Position numbers and translations under genes: made by a program
Assembly (NCBI RefSeq): GCF_947623445.1
Contig: NC_135245.1
Span: 19,723,501-19,787,500 of the forward strand
Direction of reading: 5' to 3'
From: Clavelina lepadiformis
Lineage: Eukaryota; Chordata; Ascidiacea; Aplousobranchia; Clavelinidae
Length of the DNA stretch: 64,000 bases
Shown here: piece by piece, positions 1 to 29,731 of the stretch
Position numbering within the stretch: position 1 is the stretch's first letter
Layout: each line of letters begins with the position of its first letter
Notes under the pieces: model-generated
What the model was told of the DNA's origin: nothing
Seen by the model: the letters and a program-made list of their open reading frames with translations, nothing else
Database searches by the model: none

Positions 1-2175
1 AACCCAAAGCTAGTAAAACCTCCAATAACAAATCTACTGTTGCCAGGTACAGAGGTCTCCATAAACATTCCGGTCAAACAACAGACAACTTGCTAGAGCA
101 GCGATTAGATCTTCTTGCTCGGAAAATGCGAACTTCGATTCACAGTTGCGCTACCGTTGTTATGGCCTTGAGTGGTCCTAATGTTCCGCATTCGGATAAA
201 GTCACAGAATGGATTTAGTAAAATAACAGATGCTGTTTGCTACGTGTTAGCTTTATTTAGACATCTTTTATACTTGTTTTTGCTTGTTTCAATCATTTGG
301 TGCGTAAAATGCAATAAAAAATGTATATCTGGTCGCAATGTCTCCACCGGTCATTCAAAGTAAACTGGTCGGTACGACTTTAGCGCTTTGATGCGAACCG
401 CAACCGAAGCTAAACTTTTGCTAAAACCACAAACGAAAAGAATTGTAATTGCTTCATTTTCCAAAAAGATTTTGGTCTTGTTCGTTGTCGACAAGTCAAA
501 CGTTATATCTATATGCATCGTTTTTGATATATGTTAACGTGCTAAACACTGTTTCTGGACATTTTTTCTTTTCCGGTAAAGCTGTTTGCGAGTGAAGCTG
601 AAATTACTCATCAGCCATTGGTAAAATACATTGTAGCTTACAGACTCAAACGCCTTTTGAAAGAATGCACGTTTATTTGCGCAAAAGCACGTTTCTCGTT
701 ACTTTTATTGATGGCAAGCGAACAAACGGCTTGTTTGATTGAACTTCTTTGTGCAAAAAAACTTTTTCACATCAAAGTTGCAATGACCAAAGAATTTTAT
801 TGCTACTAGGTTATTGCGATATCACATTTCGAAGTAAATCTCCGCAACGGACCTACCCGGTACCGGTTTAACAGAAATTACTATTTTTATACCCGTGCAA
901 TAAATTTAATGACGCAAATTACATAATTCATAAATTCTAAACCCTTTGTGCTGTTTGTGTTGTCATAATGTTTGCGGTACTAGTTGTGCCGATCTATGCG
1001 TCATAATTAGACTATTTGTAAGAATTTCAATTCTTTTATGCACCCAACGCTTTTTCTCTTTGTCACGTGCCATACAAAACTTGTAGGCCATTTCGATCAA
1101 CCATTACAGAAAAAGGCTTGTTAAGGCTTAAACCTTTTTAAACACAGGTCGCTGGCTATAGGTTAAAAGTTGATTTCTGCAGTCGCATGAGAATTGTAGT
1201 TAGTGTGAAAACAAGTAAACTCTATAAAGCAAAAGTTTTTATTTGAAAATATCTTGAAGAGTAGCTTATTCTTCTAATTTACTATTTTCATGCGCAAAAG
1301 ATGTGCAAGACAAAGGGCTTCTTTCATATTAGTTGTTAGTTGTAGTCATAGTTATTGTTTCCGTACACAAGGTGAAATGGACATGAAAAATTAAGATAGT
1401 TTTTCTTTGTTCATTACATTACCACTGTAGGACTTTATTATAGCTTAATTGTTATTAAGATTTAACCGTTATTTAATTAATAACTTGCCAAATAGACATT
1501 TTTATTAATTCTCCAGCCAGAGGAATTCGGTTGACCAAGATTACAATAACTTATAAGATCATTAGGTTATGTTAATATTATTTATGAATTAGTTTTAATC
1601 TTATACATAGGTGGGGCTAGTTTTTGTCTGCTGTGATATATAACTTGCTGTAGATGTCATTCTGATACCACATCCAATAGTCGTGACAAGAAGTTTAACT
1701 ACTAACATGAATGATTGCTACGAATTGGCAAGTGCTTTGTCAAAAATTGAATTCTCCCAAGCTATTAAAAAACTTACGTGACGTTTGACATAGGTGTGGT
1801 AAAATATATGTGTAACAGATATTTGAACTAAAGCCTTACTAGCCAGCAATGCATGAACTTGCGCGTTTCCACATCAAACAACAGGCAACTAAAATGCAAT
1901 TTTCTTAGATCACCCACAGTGCCAAGGCGAGAACTTTCTATGAGAAAAACGAGAAATATAACCTGGCAAAAAAATATTAGCAGAGTATCTGAAATAAGTC
2001 CAAAAATTATCGAATAATATAATTACTATTATTACCATATAATTACTAATCGGGTTTTTACTCATTTTTTGTTTATTTTTTTACTTGAAATTCCACAACC
2101 AGATTTTTAGGCAAGATCGTGGTTATACGAAATTAAAGAAAAAATTTTTACCAAGAAAATTTTTTAACAAAAAAC
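1..2175. other. 5' flank, no gene recognised
   Basis: I see no coding region with family similarity here. Open frames are short (63 codons or fewer) and lie in AT-rich sequence. The last few hundred bases should contain the promoter and 5' untranslated region of the NTR-like gene, but no TATA box or initiator stands out clearly enough to call. Confidence 0.4.
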
Positions 2176-3813
2176 ATGAAGTTATCAATCTTGTGCAAAA
2201 TCGTCACAGGAATGCTACTTTTCTCTGGGCGCGGAGAAGCTCAAGCCCCAACCAACTGTGTCCGGCCGCCTAACTGGGCCCCTATTAACGTCACTAAAAG
2301 AATAGAAGCGGTCCCCAATATTGCATCTGTAAAGGTAACACACTGTACCTCCATTTTTTATTGTTGAGAATTACTACTACTGCCGTGTAGCAGAAAGTTT
2401 TTTGCAAACTGGATATAAAGTCTTTATTGCTCGATCACAATTAAGCTTTAGAATATTTTATTTGTTGCCTTTAACGTAATAGCTAACGTTAACAAAAAAC
2501 TTTATTGAAGATACTTTCAATAAAAAATCGTCAGCCCCAACAATACGGCGAAATTTATGATGTCGAAGTAGAGCTTTTGTGTTCGATCAAAGCAAACAGG
2601 GGAATTATATTTCCGCCAGGATTTACGATCAAATACATGGGTGCCAGGCCTACGCCTTGCCCAAGCATGGATGTTGAAGAAGGACAGAATTACATCATAT
2701 TCTTGGAAAGGTTACCACAACTGCTTATAAACTCTCCATCTTTTGCGGTTAAGGCTTTGCGCGAAAAAGTCACGGTATCATTAGTCACCTTATTTTCACT
2801 TATAATTAACCAGTGCAGCATACATATACCCTCTTCCTCTGACTAATCTTAATGCAATATGTGTCTTTGCAGAGAATCAACCGATGCATTTACGCCGTTG
2901 GAATATAACCAAGAGCAAGCCCTTTGGGAGTATAACTACGATAACTTGCAGGTATATAACTGATAAAGATAATAATGGAAAAATCCAATAGGCAATAAAT
3001 TTCAGTTAGGTCTAGTTCAGTAAATTTTAAGTTAAGTATAAAGTTAACTATAGTTAACAGGTTTAATTCAAGAACACAATAAACTACAGCAAAAATTGTG
3101 TAACTTCATTCTGATTTGCATTTTACAGCCATTTGCAGGTCAGCTAAATCACTGCTATCTTCCAACTGGTTGTGTGAATTTACCCGACTCTTGGTTGCCC
3201 GTGGCTGAGGTTGAGCGAGCCAAGTTGGCACAGATTGTGGTCAAAGTGAAGGTGTTGAACATCCACTATTACAGCGTTCAGGTAATTCATTTTGTCTTTT
3301 ACAAAATGATTTTGGGCTATTTGCTGCAGGTTCAATCAATACGTTGCGGCTTGTACATTTAATGATCTCATATTTAATTCTATTTAAACAATTCATGTTA
3401 AACAATTTCAGAAAGAGCAATACATTGCAGAGTGTGAGCTTCAATGCAATATGAAACAACCGCAAAACATAGCTCCACTTCCCGGCTATTTCAATGTCAC
3501 TTCACTTGGAGTTTTTGAGGGACAATGCGCTGAAAAACTTGTCACAGCCAACCACGAATTTATCATGTTTTTAGAGACTCGCTATGCATTGCCGCCGCTA
3601 CTCGACGCTACAGTGCCGCCTGAATTGATTGAAAGCTACATACTTGGCCCACAGGAGGTGAACTCTGAACAAGCGGTGTTTAATGTGACAGATGAGATAC
3701 TAGGAACTTTCTCAGATTATTTACAAAGATGTAGCGGCATGTCTTCGTTTATGGGGGGATCTTGGTTTTCTTGTCTTCTTGCTGTTCTTTTTGGGCTGAT
3801 GTTGCTGACATAG
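2176..3813 (+). CDS. Secreted, probably GPI-anchored protein with two NTR/TIMP-like units
   Basis: Five exons join in phase: 2176-2334, 2511-2710, 2873-2951, 3129-3281 and 3412-3813, giving about 330 residues. The start codon leads a short basic and then hydrophobic signal peptide (MKLSILCKIVTGMLLFSG). The mature part shows the same pattern twice: an alternating hydrophobic strand (VKILSIKN; VVKVKVLNIHY), then Y-x-x-E/D-V-E-L-x-C (exon 2) or Y-I-A-E-C-E-L-Q-C (exon 5), a later Cys, and an E-G-x-x-Y/F-I-I/M-F-L-E strand. This resembles the OB-fold NTR/TIMP/agrin-NtA group, where such modules bind proteases or matrix. The protein ends in a small-residue region followed by about 18 hydrophobic residues and no basic tail, typical of a GPI-anchor signal. 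I cannot name an orthologue. Gene structure is fairly sure; fold and anchor are inferred. Confidence 0.72.
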
Positions 3814-4718
3814 AATTAGCTTTCTGAGTATTATCACATTTCAATATTTCATGATCGTGTGTTGCCAGTTTCACATTATTCTATACGTTTAAGATTTATT
3901 AATTCGTTTATAAACAACAAGACAATTCTGCTGAAACTAATTACCGCAAAATCGTCAAAAAATATTCCACGAGTTCTTTCTGATTTTCTTCGTAGATTGC
4001 CGTTGTCGAAATGTCAATACCTTATCAATGCATCAATACGTTGCCATTGGTTATTAGTACAACTTTTTTATCATTAAATCAAGTCTAATGCCAATTCGAG
4101 TTTTTTTTGGTGTTCAGTTTTGTTGTACTGTGTACAAATTACTAAAATAAAATGTATATTTAAGTTTTACATATCCCAAACACACAAAATATTTCCAAAC
4201 GTAAGACAGTAATGACTAATGGGTCAAGGCAAAAAGATTGTGTAAAAGCTTTCAGAGTGAGTGCATTTATGAACAATTTTATTCCACAAGTATTTTGTTT
4301 TAAAATTTGGTTTGGCTGCCAAGCTTAGAGTCTAAACCCAAAAGATGGCGTCAATAGCGCTCACAAGAGCTAGAGCGAGCGAGCTCGATTGCTGAAACAA
4401 AGAAAATGTCCTGTGTTTGACGTCACTTCACGCATCAATAATTCACACGCGGCTTGCTTTTTTCTCAGCATCTGATTGGCTGATGGTAACGAACAGCTGT
4501 AATAAAACAATTCTAGGCGAGTTCGTCTCTTGCTGAAACGGAACCGGCCTCGCTTGTGGAACGTAGACTGTTTGAAGAGGTTTAACAGTTTTTGGAACAT
4601 CTAGGCTTATTCGTTGTGGCGTGTTAACATGTCAAAGAGAAGTTGGACTCGATACTTAGTAGTTTAACCATCTTTCAGAGTAGTATACTTGTGATATGAT
4701 AGATTTATTAAAATCAGC
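3814..4718. other. Spacer between the NTR-like gene and the kinase gene
   Basis: The first part is the 3' untranslated region of the upstream gene, with an AATAAA-type signal near 4147. The second part is the likely kinase promoter. A 72-codon open frame at 3859-4077 shows no family similarity and is not called. Confidence 0.5.
4418..4480 (+). promoter_or_regulatory. Candidate kinase-gene promoter: CRE palindrome plus inverted CCAAT
   Basis: A perfect TGACGTCA (4418-4425) lies about 50 bp before GATTGGCT (about 4473-4480), an inverted CCAAT box. Both sit 240-300 bp before the first possible start codon of the kinase gene (4719). In animals this pairing is typical of CREB/ATF- and NF-Y-bound promoters. 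Function is inferred from sequence only. Confidence 0.4.
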
Positions 4719-22407
<17,689 letters not shown>

Positions 22408-25400
22408 TTCAGCTCCAGCCGCGCGCGTGCTTATGTTTTTTAATTATTTATTTTCTAGCGAGAACAAGCCTGTGTTTGTGCAATGCCAACAACTGTGTGT
22501 GTGTCCTCCGCTATTTCTTGCACGTGGTTACGTCATCGGTTAACGGTTGCGTGACGTCATAACTCATGACATCATTTCGTTTTTTATGCGTTTTCGGAGG
22601 GCTTTAAGCGATTCCTGAGTTATTACGTCACTGTGATTTCACCAAACTTAATTAAGTTTCCGGCTGACATCGATTTAATGAAATGTTGTCCGACTCAAAT
22701 GATCCACGTAAATCTACCGTGTTATTTGGTGCGTTTTCAAGCAATCCGCAACTCGAATAATTTGCACTCGCCTTAATTGTTAGCTTTTAGGAAATCTGTC
22801 GCAGATTTCAATGTCCTGCCCGCTTTATTTAAGCCATTGGTGGAGCGGCTGTTGAACTGGCCGCGATTTTATTGTCCGGCTCGCGACAAGTTCCACCTCG
22901 GTGTGCTTATTGTTGTCGCTTTTACCTCCAACTCATGTTTTAACGACTAACCGTTTAGGAATTCATTGTGACGTAACACTAATGTTTGCGTTTCTTTTAT
23001 TTATGCTTTGTGACGTTCAAATTAAAATGTTTGAGCGTGTCGCGCGATGGTAACCGAAAAAGTTTGTCCAGTGTTTTTCGTTTGCTTTGATGGTTTTAAT
23101 GTTTGTTTGCGTTATATGAATTAGTAGGAAATTCTTCGTCATGGTGCAGCGCTTATTATATCGGCAAGAATTGTCTTATATTGAGGTACTTCGTCGCAAA
23201 AAACAGTCCGAGTTGCTTCTGACAGTCAATTTACCTAAAAGTTGTTCTGCGGTTGTTGAAGTAACGCCGACGCACCGTTTTCACTTTCTTGACATCTAAT
23301 TTAAAGCTTCTTCGTTTTGTTTAAATTTTCGTAAATTTGTATGAATTTCGATGAACCCGCTAGTTACGTCTCGTTTCAAATTCGACACTGTTAAAACTTT
23401 TCAAAACTCGATCTAACGCCCAGCACTTTGGGGCGGCGATCGCCCTTATTCGCGCCAACACGTCTACTTGGTCGCGTTCGCCCATTTTCGTGCTCTAAAA
23501 CTTGCTCACTGGTACACTTATTTATTTCATCTGCTGTGTTTTGAAATTTTCGTTCTGACGTCATAAAGTAAAGTGTGATTTCACAATGCATTGCGTAATT
23601 TTCACCTGACCTCTATTAGAGTACTGCGTCGTGTTTTTATCAGTCGCAACAAAAGTCACAATAAAGTTTTATGATATTGATTGTACTGTGCCACATTTTT
23701 CTATTAGATCTCGGTATAATGAGGATCATCTTTCAGTGATCCCTAATGTAGGGTCCGCAGGTTCCGAAAGTTGTAAATGTTAAAGTTAGGTGCCCGCAAG
23801 GCTCTTTAGAACCATGTTATGTTAGAACAGTGTCGGTGCATTGCGCCAATGACGTCGACGTGAGGTGGTTTGTTAATATTTTGGCGATAGCTGATTGTAG
23901 GTCAAAGCTAAGGCTTCAAGTTGGTGGGAAATTGAAAATTTTGTGATTTTCCATGAATTTTCTGAACATTTTAGAGACTCAAAGTAGGCATTCTTAGCCT
24001 AGATCTCGTTGCAAGCTAATATGCAGGAATGTTTATGTCCTGGTTTACAGGTAACAGCTCGTTGACTTTGTGTTGAAAATCTTGTGTATTTATTTAGACA
24101 GGTTAGTGACCCCTTCTGAATTCTTCCAATTTATAACATATTTCTTCTCAAGTCAAGTTGATTATGTTAATGTGCTTACTTGTTACAACGGTATTAACCG
24201 AAATGTTCTAAAGCAAACACGTCATGGGCATGGCCTTCAATTCAGCAATGAAACTTCAGGTGTCGGGATGCATTGGGCAAAAGTTCATTACCTATGCAGA
24301 TTTTGTAAAGTTTACTTTATCGATTTTGTCTTCCGTTTGAGATTGCATTGGATGCCATTGTTGTCACCTTCATCGTTGGTTTCCACGGATAAAAGCTTGT
24401 ATATACGGTTTGCTTCTATTGCTGAATGCCGTTAACAATAACTTCAATTTGTCCCTATCAATTGCGGACCAGAAACAGCTTAACAAATACCCATTCTGGT
24501 TTTCTCATTTCCCATTTCTGGTTTAATATATTGCGCAATGTCATTTATTCACTACGACGGCCGTGAAAGGGTTAATTCGGGTTTGGGATTTTGCTTCTTC
24601 CTGTTTGAAAGTCCAGGTTTGATCTTTTTCGTTTGGTTTCTAATTTCAGTTCAGTTTTTCAGAAATATCCAATCAACCTGGTTTGCAAATTGAAAAAAGT
24701 TTTATGTGATGTTTATGATTTTACCACAAAGAGTGTAGTTATGACAACTTCACAAAGTTTTGCTAGATTCTCCATGTAGAGAGAACTAGCCTAGACGTAT
24801 TCTGTTGAATGCAAAAACTAGAAATTTTATGCTTACAGAGCATACAGTTGTGAAGTAGAAAAGTTTGAGAAAGCAATTATCATTAGATGCTACGGTTGGC
24901 TTGTGTTTGTCAAAGTTGCTGAGGTACGGTAGGCCTATACTTGTGCAAATTAACAAATTAGGGTCTAGGCTAGTATGCAAGTGCACAATCACAGGATGCT
25001 TTTACATAATTACTTTATGTATTTACTAATGGTGAGTGGTCTAATCTAAGTGTAGCTATCTCAGGTAATTATATTTCTGGACCAATAAGTGTATGAAAGA
25101 ATTTGTTAATTCTTTAAATATTTTAGTTAATTTTATAAATAGTTTAGCTGGATTTCATGTTCTGTGTGATTGGTATTTTTCATATTTAGTTAAATTGTAA
25201 TTTGAGACAGCAGACTCTGATGAAGTTTGTCAGACCACGCTGTGCAATTTTTTCTGGTTTAATTTGTTATCATATCTTGGCAAGAATTAATTAACATGAA
25301 TTTAATTTTTAGAACTAGAAGTTAATTAGCAAACTGATCATTGCTCTAACTGCGGTTTTGTTTAAATATTTAATTTAGTTAAGTTATTTAGCATTGCTAA

Positions 25401-25505
25401 TAAACAGTCTTGTGTATTTGCATCAATGCAGACTGTGATATAGATATCTTTTTATATATTTTATATATATGATATAGATTTAGGGAATAAAATAATAAAA
25501 ACAAA
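22408..25505. other. Spacer between the kinase gene and drc2
   Basis: The first part is kinase 3' UTR and CpG-rich flank with TGACGTCA at 22552 and 23556. After about 23.65 kb the DNA becomes AT-rich and CpG-poor. One copy of a dispersed repeat lies at 24961-25000. I find no gene; the 121-codon frame at 24070-24435 has no recognisable feature. Confidence 0.5.
24961..25000 (+). repeat. Copy of a dispersed repeat (partner at 59758)
   Basis: GGGTCTAGGC, then TATGCAAGTGCACAA and ACAGGATGC, match the reverse complement of 59758-59799 with a few differences. Two copies 35 kb apart suggest a small mobile or foldback family. Confidence 0.55.
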
Positions 25506-28500
25506 ATGGCGAAGAAAAAGAAGTCTGGAAAGAAAGGAGGAAAACTTGCCAAGATGAGCGAAGAAGAAAGAATTCTTTATTTAGAGCAAAAAGCTCTCGC
25601 TGAAGAAGAAATGAGAAAGAAAAAGGAAGACATGTTGATGCAATTTCTTAAAGTAAATAATTCAACTGGTGATTGAATTCTTTAATAAATCAACGTTTCG
25701 CATATTTTGTTGTTAAGTAATTTCTAATTACTTTGGGTTAAGAATCACCTACTTTCGTACAGCATACTCTGTTTTGACCATGTTGTGATGTGTTTACTTT
25801 GATTTACGAAGGTATTTATGTAAATAACTGCTGTTTATAAGTGCTAAGGCAAATAGACTATTCCAGTTAATCATTTTTTTTCAAACTTATAACAAACTTT
25901 TCCCAAATATCAGAGCCGTCCAGTGCTTCTGATAAGGTTGAAAAAGTCTATCTTTGATCTTTGTATTTTCTCCCAGGACAAATTATCCAAAGAAGAGAAA
26001 AGTTCAAAAGTCAATTTAAACAAAATAAACCAACAATGGAGGCAGATTATGAGAGAGTCAAAATCAAAAGAATTACTGAAGGTAAATATTATAAAAAAAA
26101 TTTCATAGTCAATTGCAATAGGTTGTTATGATTGAGCTGATCACAGCTGGGTTTCTTGCATTTCTGTAACTTGCAAGCTGATGTGGTGGCCATGTTTTTC
26201 AGGATATAGAGATTCTGAGTCAAACCTTCGAGAGAGTCGTGGATAGGAAGGACAGCGTCATAAAAGCTCTGGCTAAGGACATAGAAGAAGCGGAGGTGCA
26301 ATACAACATGGCTCTGAGGAGTCATCTAAGCAATGTCGATGATCTGATTGGTGAGTAAAGAACGATTAACTAGTGACTAATTAGTAGTTAAATAGTGAAC
26401 TAGTGACTAATGTTAGTACTTGTACTAATTTGCAAATTAATACCAGCATTTAAATCATTTCATAACTGAAATAAATCTACAAAGAGACAAATGGTAATTA
26501 CAGGAGAGCAGTTCAATTGATAAATTGCTTGTTTAAATTAATCAATTTTTATTCAGACCATCACCGTAGGAGACTCGGCACTCTGCAAGGTGAATACCAT
26601 TCCGAGTTAAAGACGGTTCGAAGCGAGTTCGAAGAAGAAAGAGAGTTGATCAATCAATGCCACAGGCACGAACTCCAGCGCCTCCAGGACATCATGTTTG
26701 CGATGGAGCAGAATCATCAGGAGAAAGAGTCCGATGCCAGACAAGAGTTCCAGAGCATGAGAGACGAGATTAAAAACAAGGCATGTTGAAGACGCTGTTA
26801 TCTTAAATGCTAGGACTTCATTGTCCAGTGTAACATACAGATTTTAACAGTTGCTTTGTTTATCTATTTAAGGTAAAAGCTCTGTACGTTATGCCATGAG
26901 TTTTTGGAATATATTGTCGTGGTGAATCCAATTGCCTTGTACTTGTTGTACTATAGAAAACAGTTATATAACAATTTGCAGAATTTAGAAGAGAAACATG
27001 CTCTCAGGATTCAACTTGAAGGCGCCGTTGAGTCACTGTGGAAGCAATTTCAATCTGCGTTGAAAAATTATAACGAGACCACGGAGGAAAGAAAGATTGC
27101 TTTCGAAAACCTGAAATCAAAAGATGAAAAGAGTGCACGAGAAATTGAATTTCAGATGAAGAAACTCCAGAAGATACAGGTGGATAAAATGCTTTCTCTT
27201 TCAAATAAGAAACCATTCTCATAACTGAAATAATTTTTGTATTTCTACGCTGTAAAATATTAAGTTAAATAATCAATATTTGAATATGACTGAATTGTAA
27301 TCATCGCAGCCAATGTTTAAAAAGGAATCTGTTGTTATATTTCGTATAAATATTAGCTACCCTCACATGCAAATTATATTTTCATACTAAATTGTACTTT
27401 AAATCGTGATTTTAGATTATTTTTTCTTAACAAACATGTTACAATGACAATATTCGAGGCTGTGAATGACAGCCAGCGGTGTATTTTGCTCTCTTGCAAA
27501 CTGAAAAGGTTTATGGTTTCCGATTTTATTTTCATATTTTTTCGAAGGACACAATCACCATGCTTCGTGGCAAAATGCAGCAGAACTCTCGAGAATGCGA
27601 GGAACGAAACCGTCAACTCCGCGACGAGCGGGAACACGTCCAGAAACATTTCCAGCAACTTAAGTCCGAGATGAATCTTGCCAGGGAACGGGAACGATCA
27701 CATCTCACGACACTGACATTACAAAGCAACGCGGCCATAAAGAAACTGAAGACGTACGAACAGTGTGCAATCTGTTACTTGCTTAAACAACCTGAACATA
27801 ATTTATCATTCACCTTATCATATTGTTGTAAAATGGATTTAATGACTTATGTGTTTGTACATTTCAAATGAGAATATTAAGCAATTCAGGTTACAACTTT
27901 GTAAGTAATTTCCAAATGTCCCATCCAGTTGAGTTAATTACAAAGATGATTCTTCACTTTCTTTAGTGTCCTTGGCAACGGAGAATCCATCTTACGACTT
28001 GCCGAAATGTGCCGCAAGTTGGAAACTGAGGAAGAAAAAGTTCTTCCTTTTTACGCATCTTCTCTTTCCCAGGAGGAACAGGAAGATGTTGAGGTGATGT
28101 AATAATCTCACTTAAGACATCATATTGTAGTTTATCACTGACAACAATGTTTTGTCATTTACAAATATTTGTTTGCGGCAGACACTTAAAAAAGTCTATT
28201 TGCAACTGCAGCTTCTTACTTTTATTTAACGTTAGGAATTGAAAAATTTTACAAATAGTTTATTGTTATTGTACAGGCAGCTGTTTATGAGTCACCCAGT
28301 GAACCACTTGCTGCTGTAATGCACGAGTACATTTCGCTGGAGAATTTCTGGAAGCGTTACAACAAAGTTTTGCTCGATAAGCTTGCACTTGACAAAGAAA
28401 AACAGACTCTAAATCAGGTGAAGTTTAGTTTTAGTGTTTAATCGAAGAATTGAACCAGTAACTACAGATAAAGAGAATAAGGTTTCTACTTAACAGGATG

Positions 28501-29731
28501 ACTGTAAAGACATATTATTACATTCGTCATGATAGCATTAAAATAGCTTTTTTTCCTCAGGAGAACCAACAGTTGCGCAGTGTACTGAAGCAATATCTTG
28601 ATGGAATTTCCGTTAACGATGAAATCTTGAGCCAAAATAATCCCTTGTTTGTGGTCAATCACAAGACTAACGTCAAGTCAGTATATCCGTGAAATATTTC
28701 TTTCTTTAGCTTAAAGTCTTGCAATATTTTACTTAGTTTTAAAGTGCTTAAGAAGCTCAACAACTCAGCTCCATCAGTTAATTATGAGTTGGAGTTATTT
28801 GAAGTTGGTGAAAAGTATTTGCTCAATCGAGGCTGATTTCAAAATTGTTTACAGTTCATGACCTTAGGGCGAACAAAAACACTGGAGTCAACCAACCGAG
28901 TTGATATAAGTTGTTTACATGATTTTTAACAGACATTTTTTTGAAACCATACTGAATTGTACGGAATTTTGAGTTATCTTAACTTGGTGAGCTTTTTCGA
29001 TGAAGCTTTCTCTGTATTTCCATCAAACCCCCAGAAACAGTGTGACAACTTAAATTTGTCTTTGTATATAAATTACTGTAGGAACGTTGCAATAACTGTC
29101 TTTATTTGACACATAAGCGATAAGCAATAACTTAAGGTGGTGCATTATCTGAAAATTGCACGTACCCATGTATCAGTTCATTGTAATTCATAAAAAGTCC
29201 TGTTTTTTTACAATTTGACTGATTCAGATTTTCTATTCCTGTAATGGACGCCCGTGTTCATCAACCAAATAAGTTACTTCTGCTAAAAGAAGGCACCAAA
29301 GCTGGTGTTCAGGGTATTTATCTTGAATTGCTGTTTGTGGAAAGATTTTCTGCTTTCTTGTGTTGCTTGTGATAACCATGTTTGAAGGTTGCATTTATTT
29401 TTGGTCTCTAATTTTAACCGTTTTATGACTTGGATGGTACTTACGATACTTTTCAAAGTTGTCATCGCTATAATGTGATGTGCGTATTTCAATCCCATCT
29501 TTTGTATGTAGTAGCCTTGTGAGTTGATGTTCTGTAAAACCACTTCTATGTGCTTTAATGTTAAAAGTTTCTACTGTTGCAATGAAACTACAAGTAACTG
29601 CATATTTGTTTCTAATTTTAACTTACTTCTAATATTTTTATAGACTCGCAGTCCCAGTATTGGATCCAAGGGTAAGAAGGCCGGCTCAAACCGTGGTTGA
29701 AGCCGCCCATATTGTCAAGCACACTGTGTGA
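25506..29731 (+). CDS. drc2: Dynein regulatory complex subunit 2 (CCDC65)
   Basis: Ten exons: 25506-25652, 25977-26081, 26203-26350, 26557-26780, 26982-27179, 27548-27753, 27967-28093, 28277-28417, 28561-28676 and 29644-29731, giving 499 residues (human CCDC65 is about 484). All phases close. Family signatures run the full length: a Lys-rich start, [111 protein letters not shown] and the C-terminal [12 protein letters not shown]. It is mostly coiled coil. In the family it pairs with DRC1 at the base of the nexin-dynein link in motile cilia. The intron after 26780 begins with GC, not GT (AAG|GCATGT): a GC-AG intron is the only join that keeps the frame. A polyadenylation signal, AATAAA, lies near 29786. 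Confidence 0.95.
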
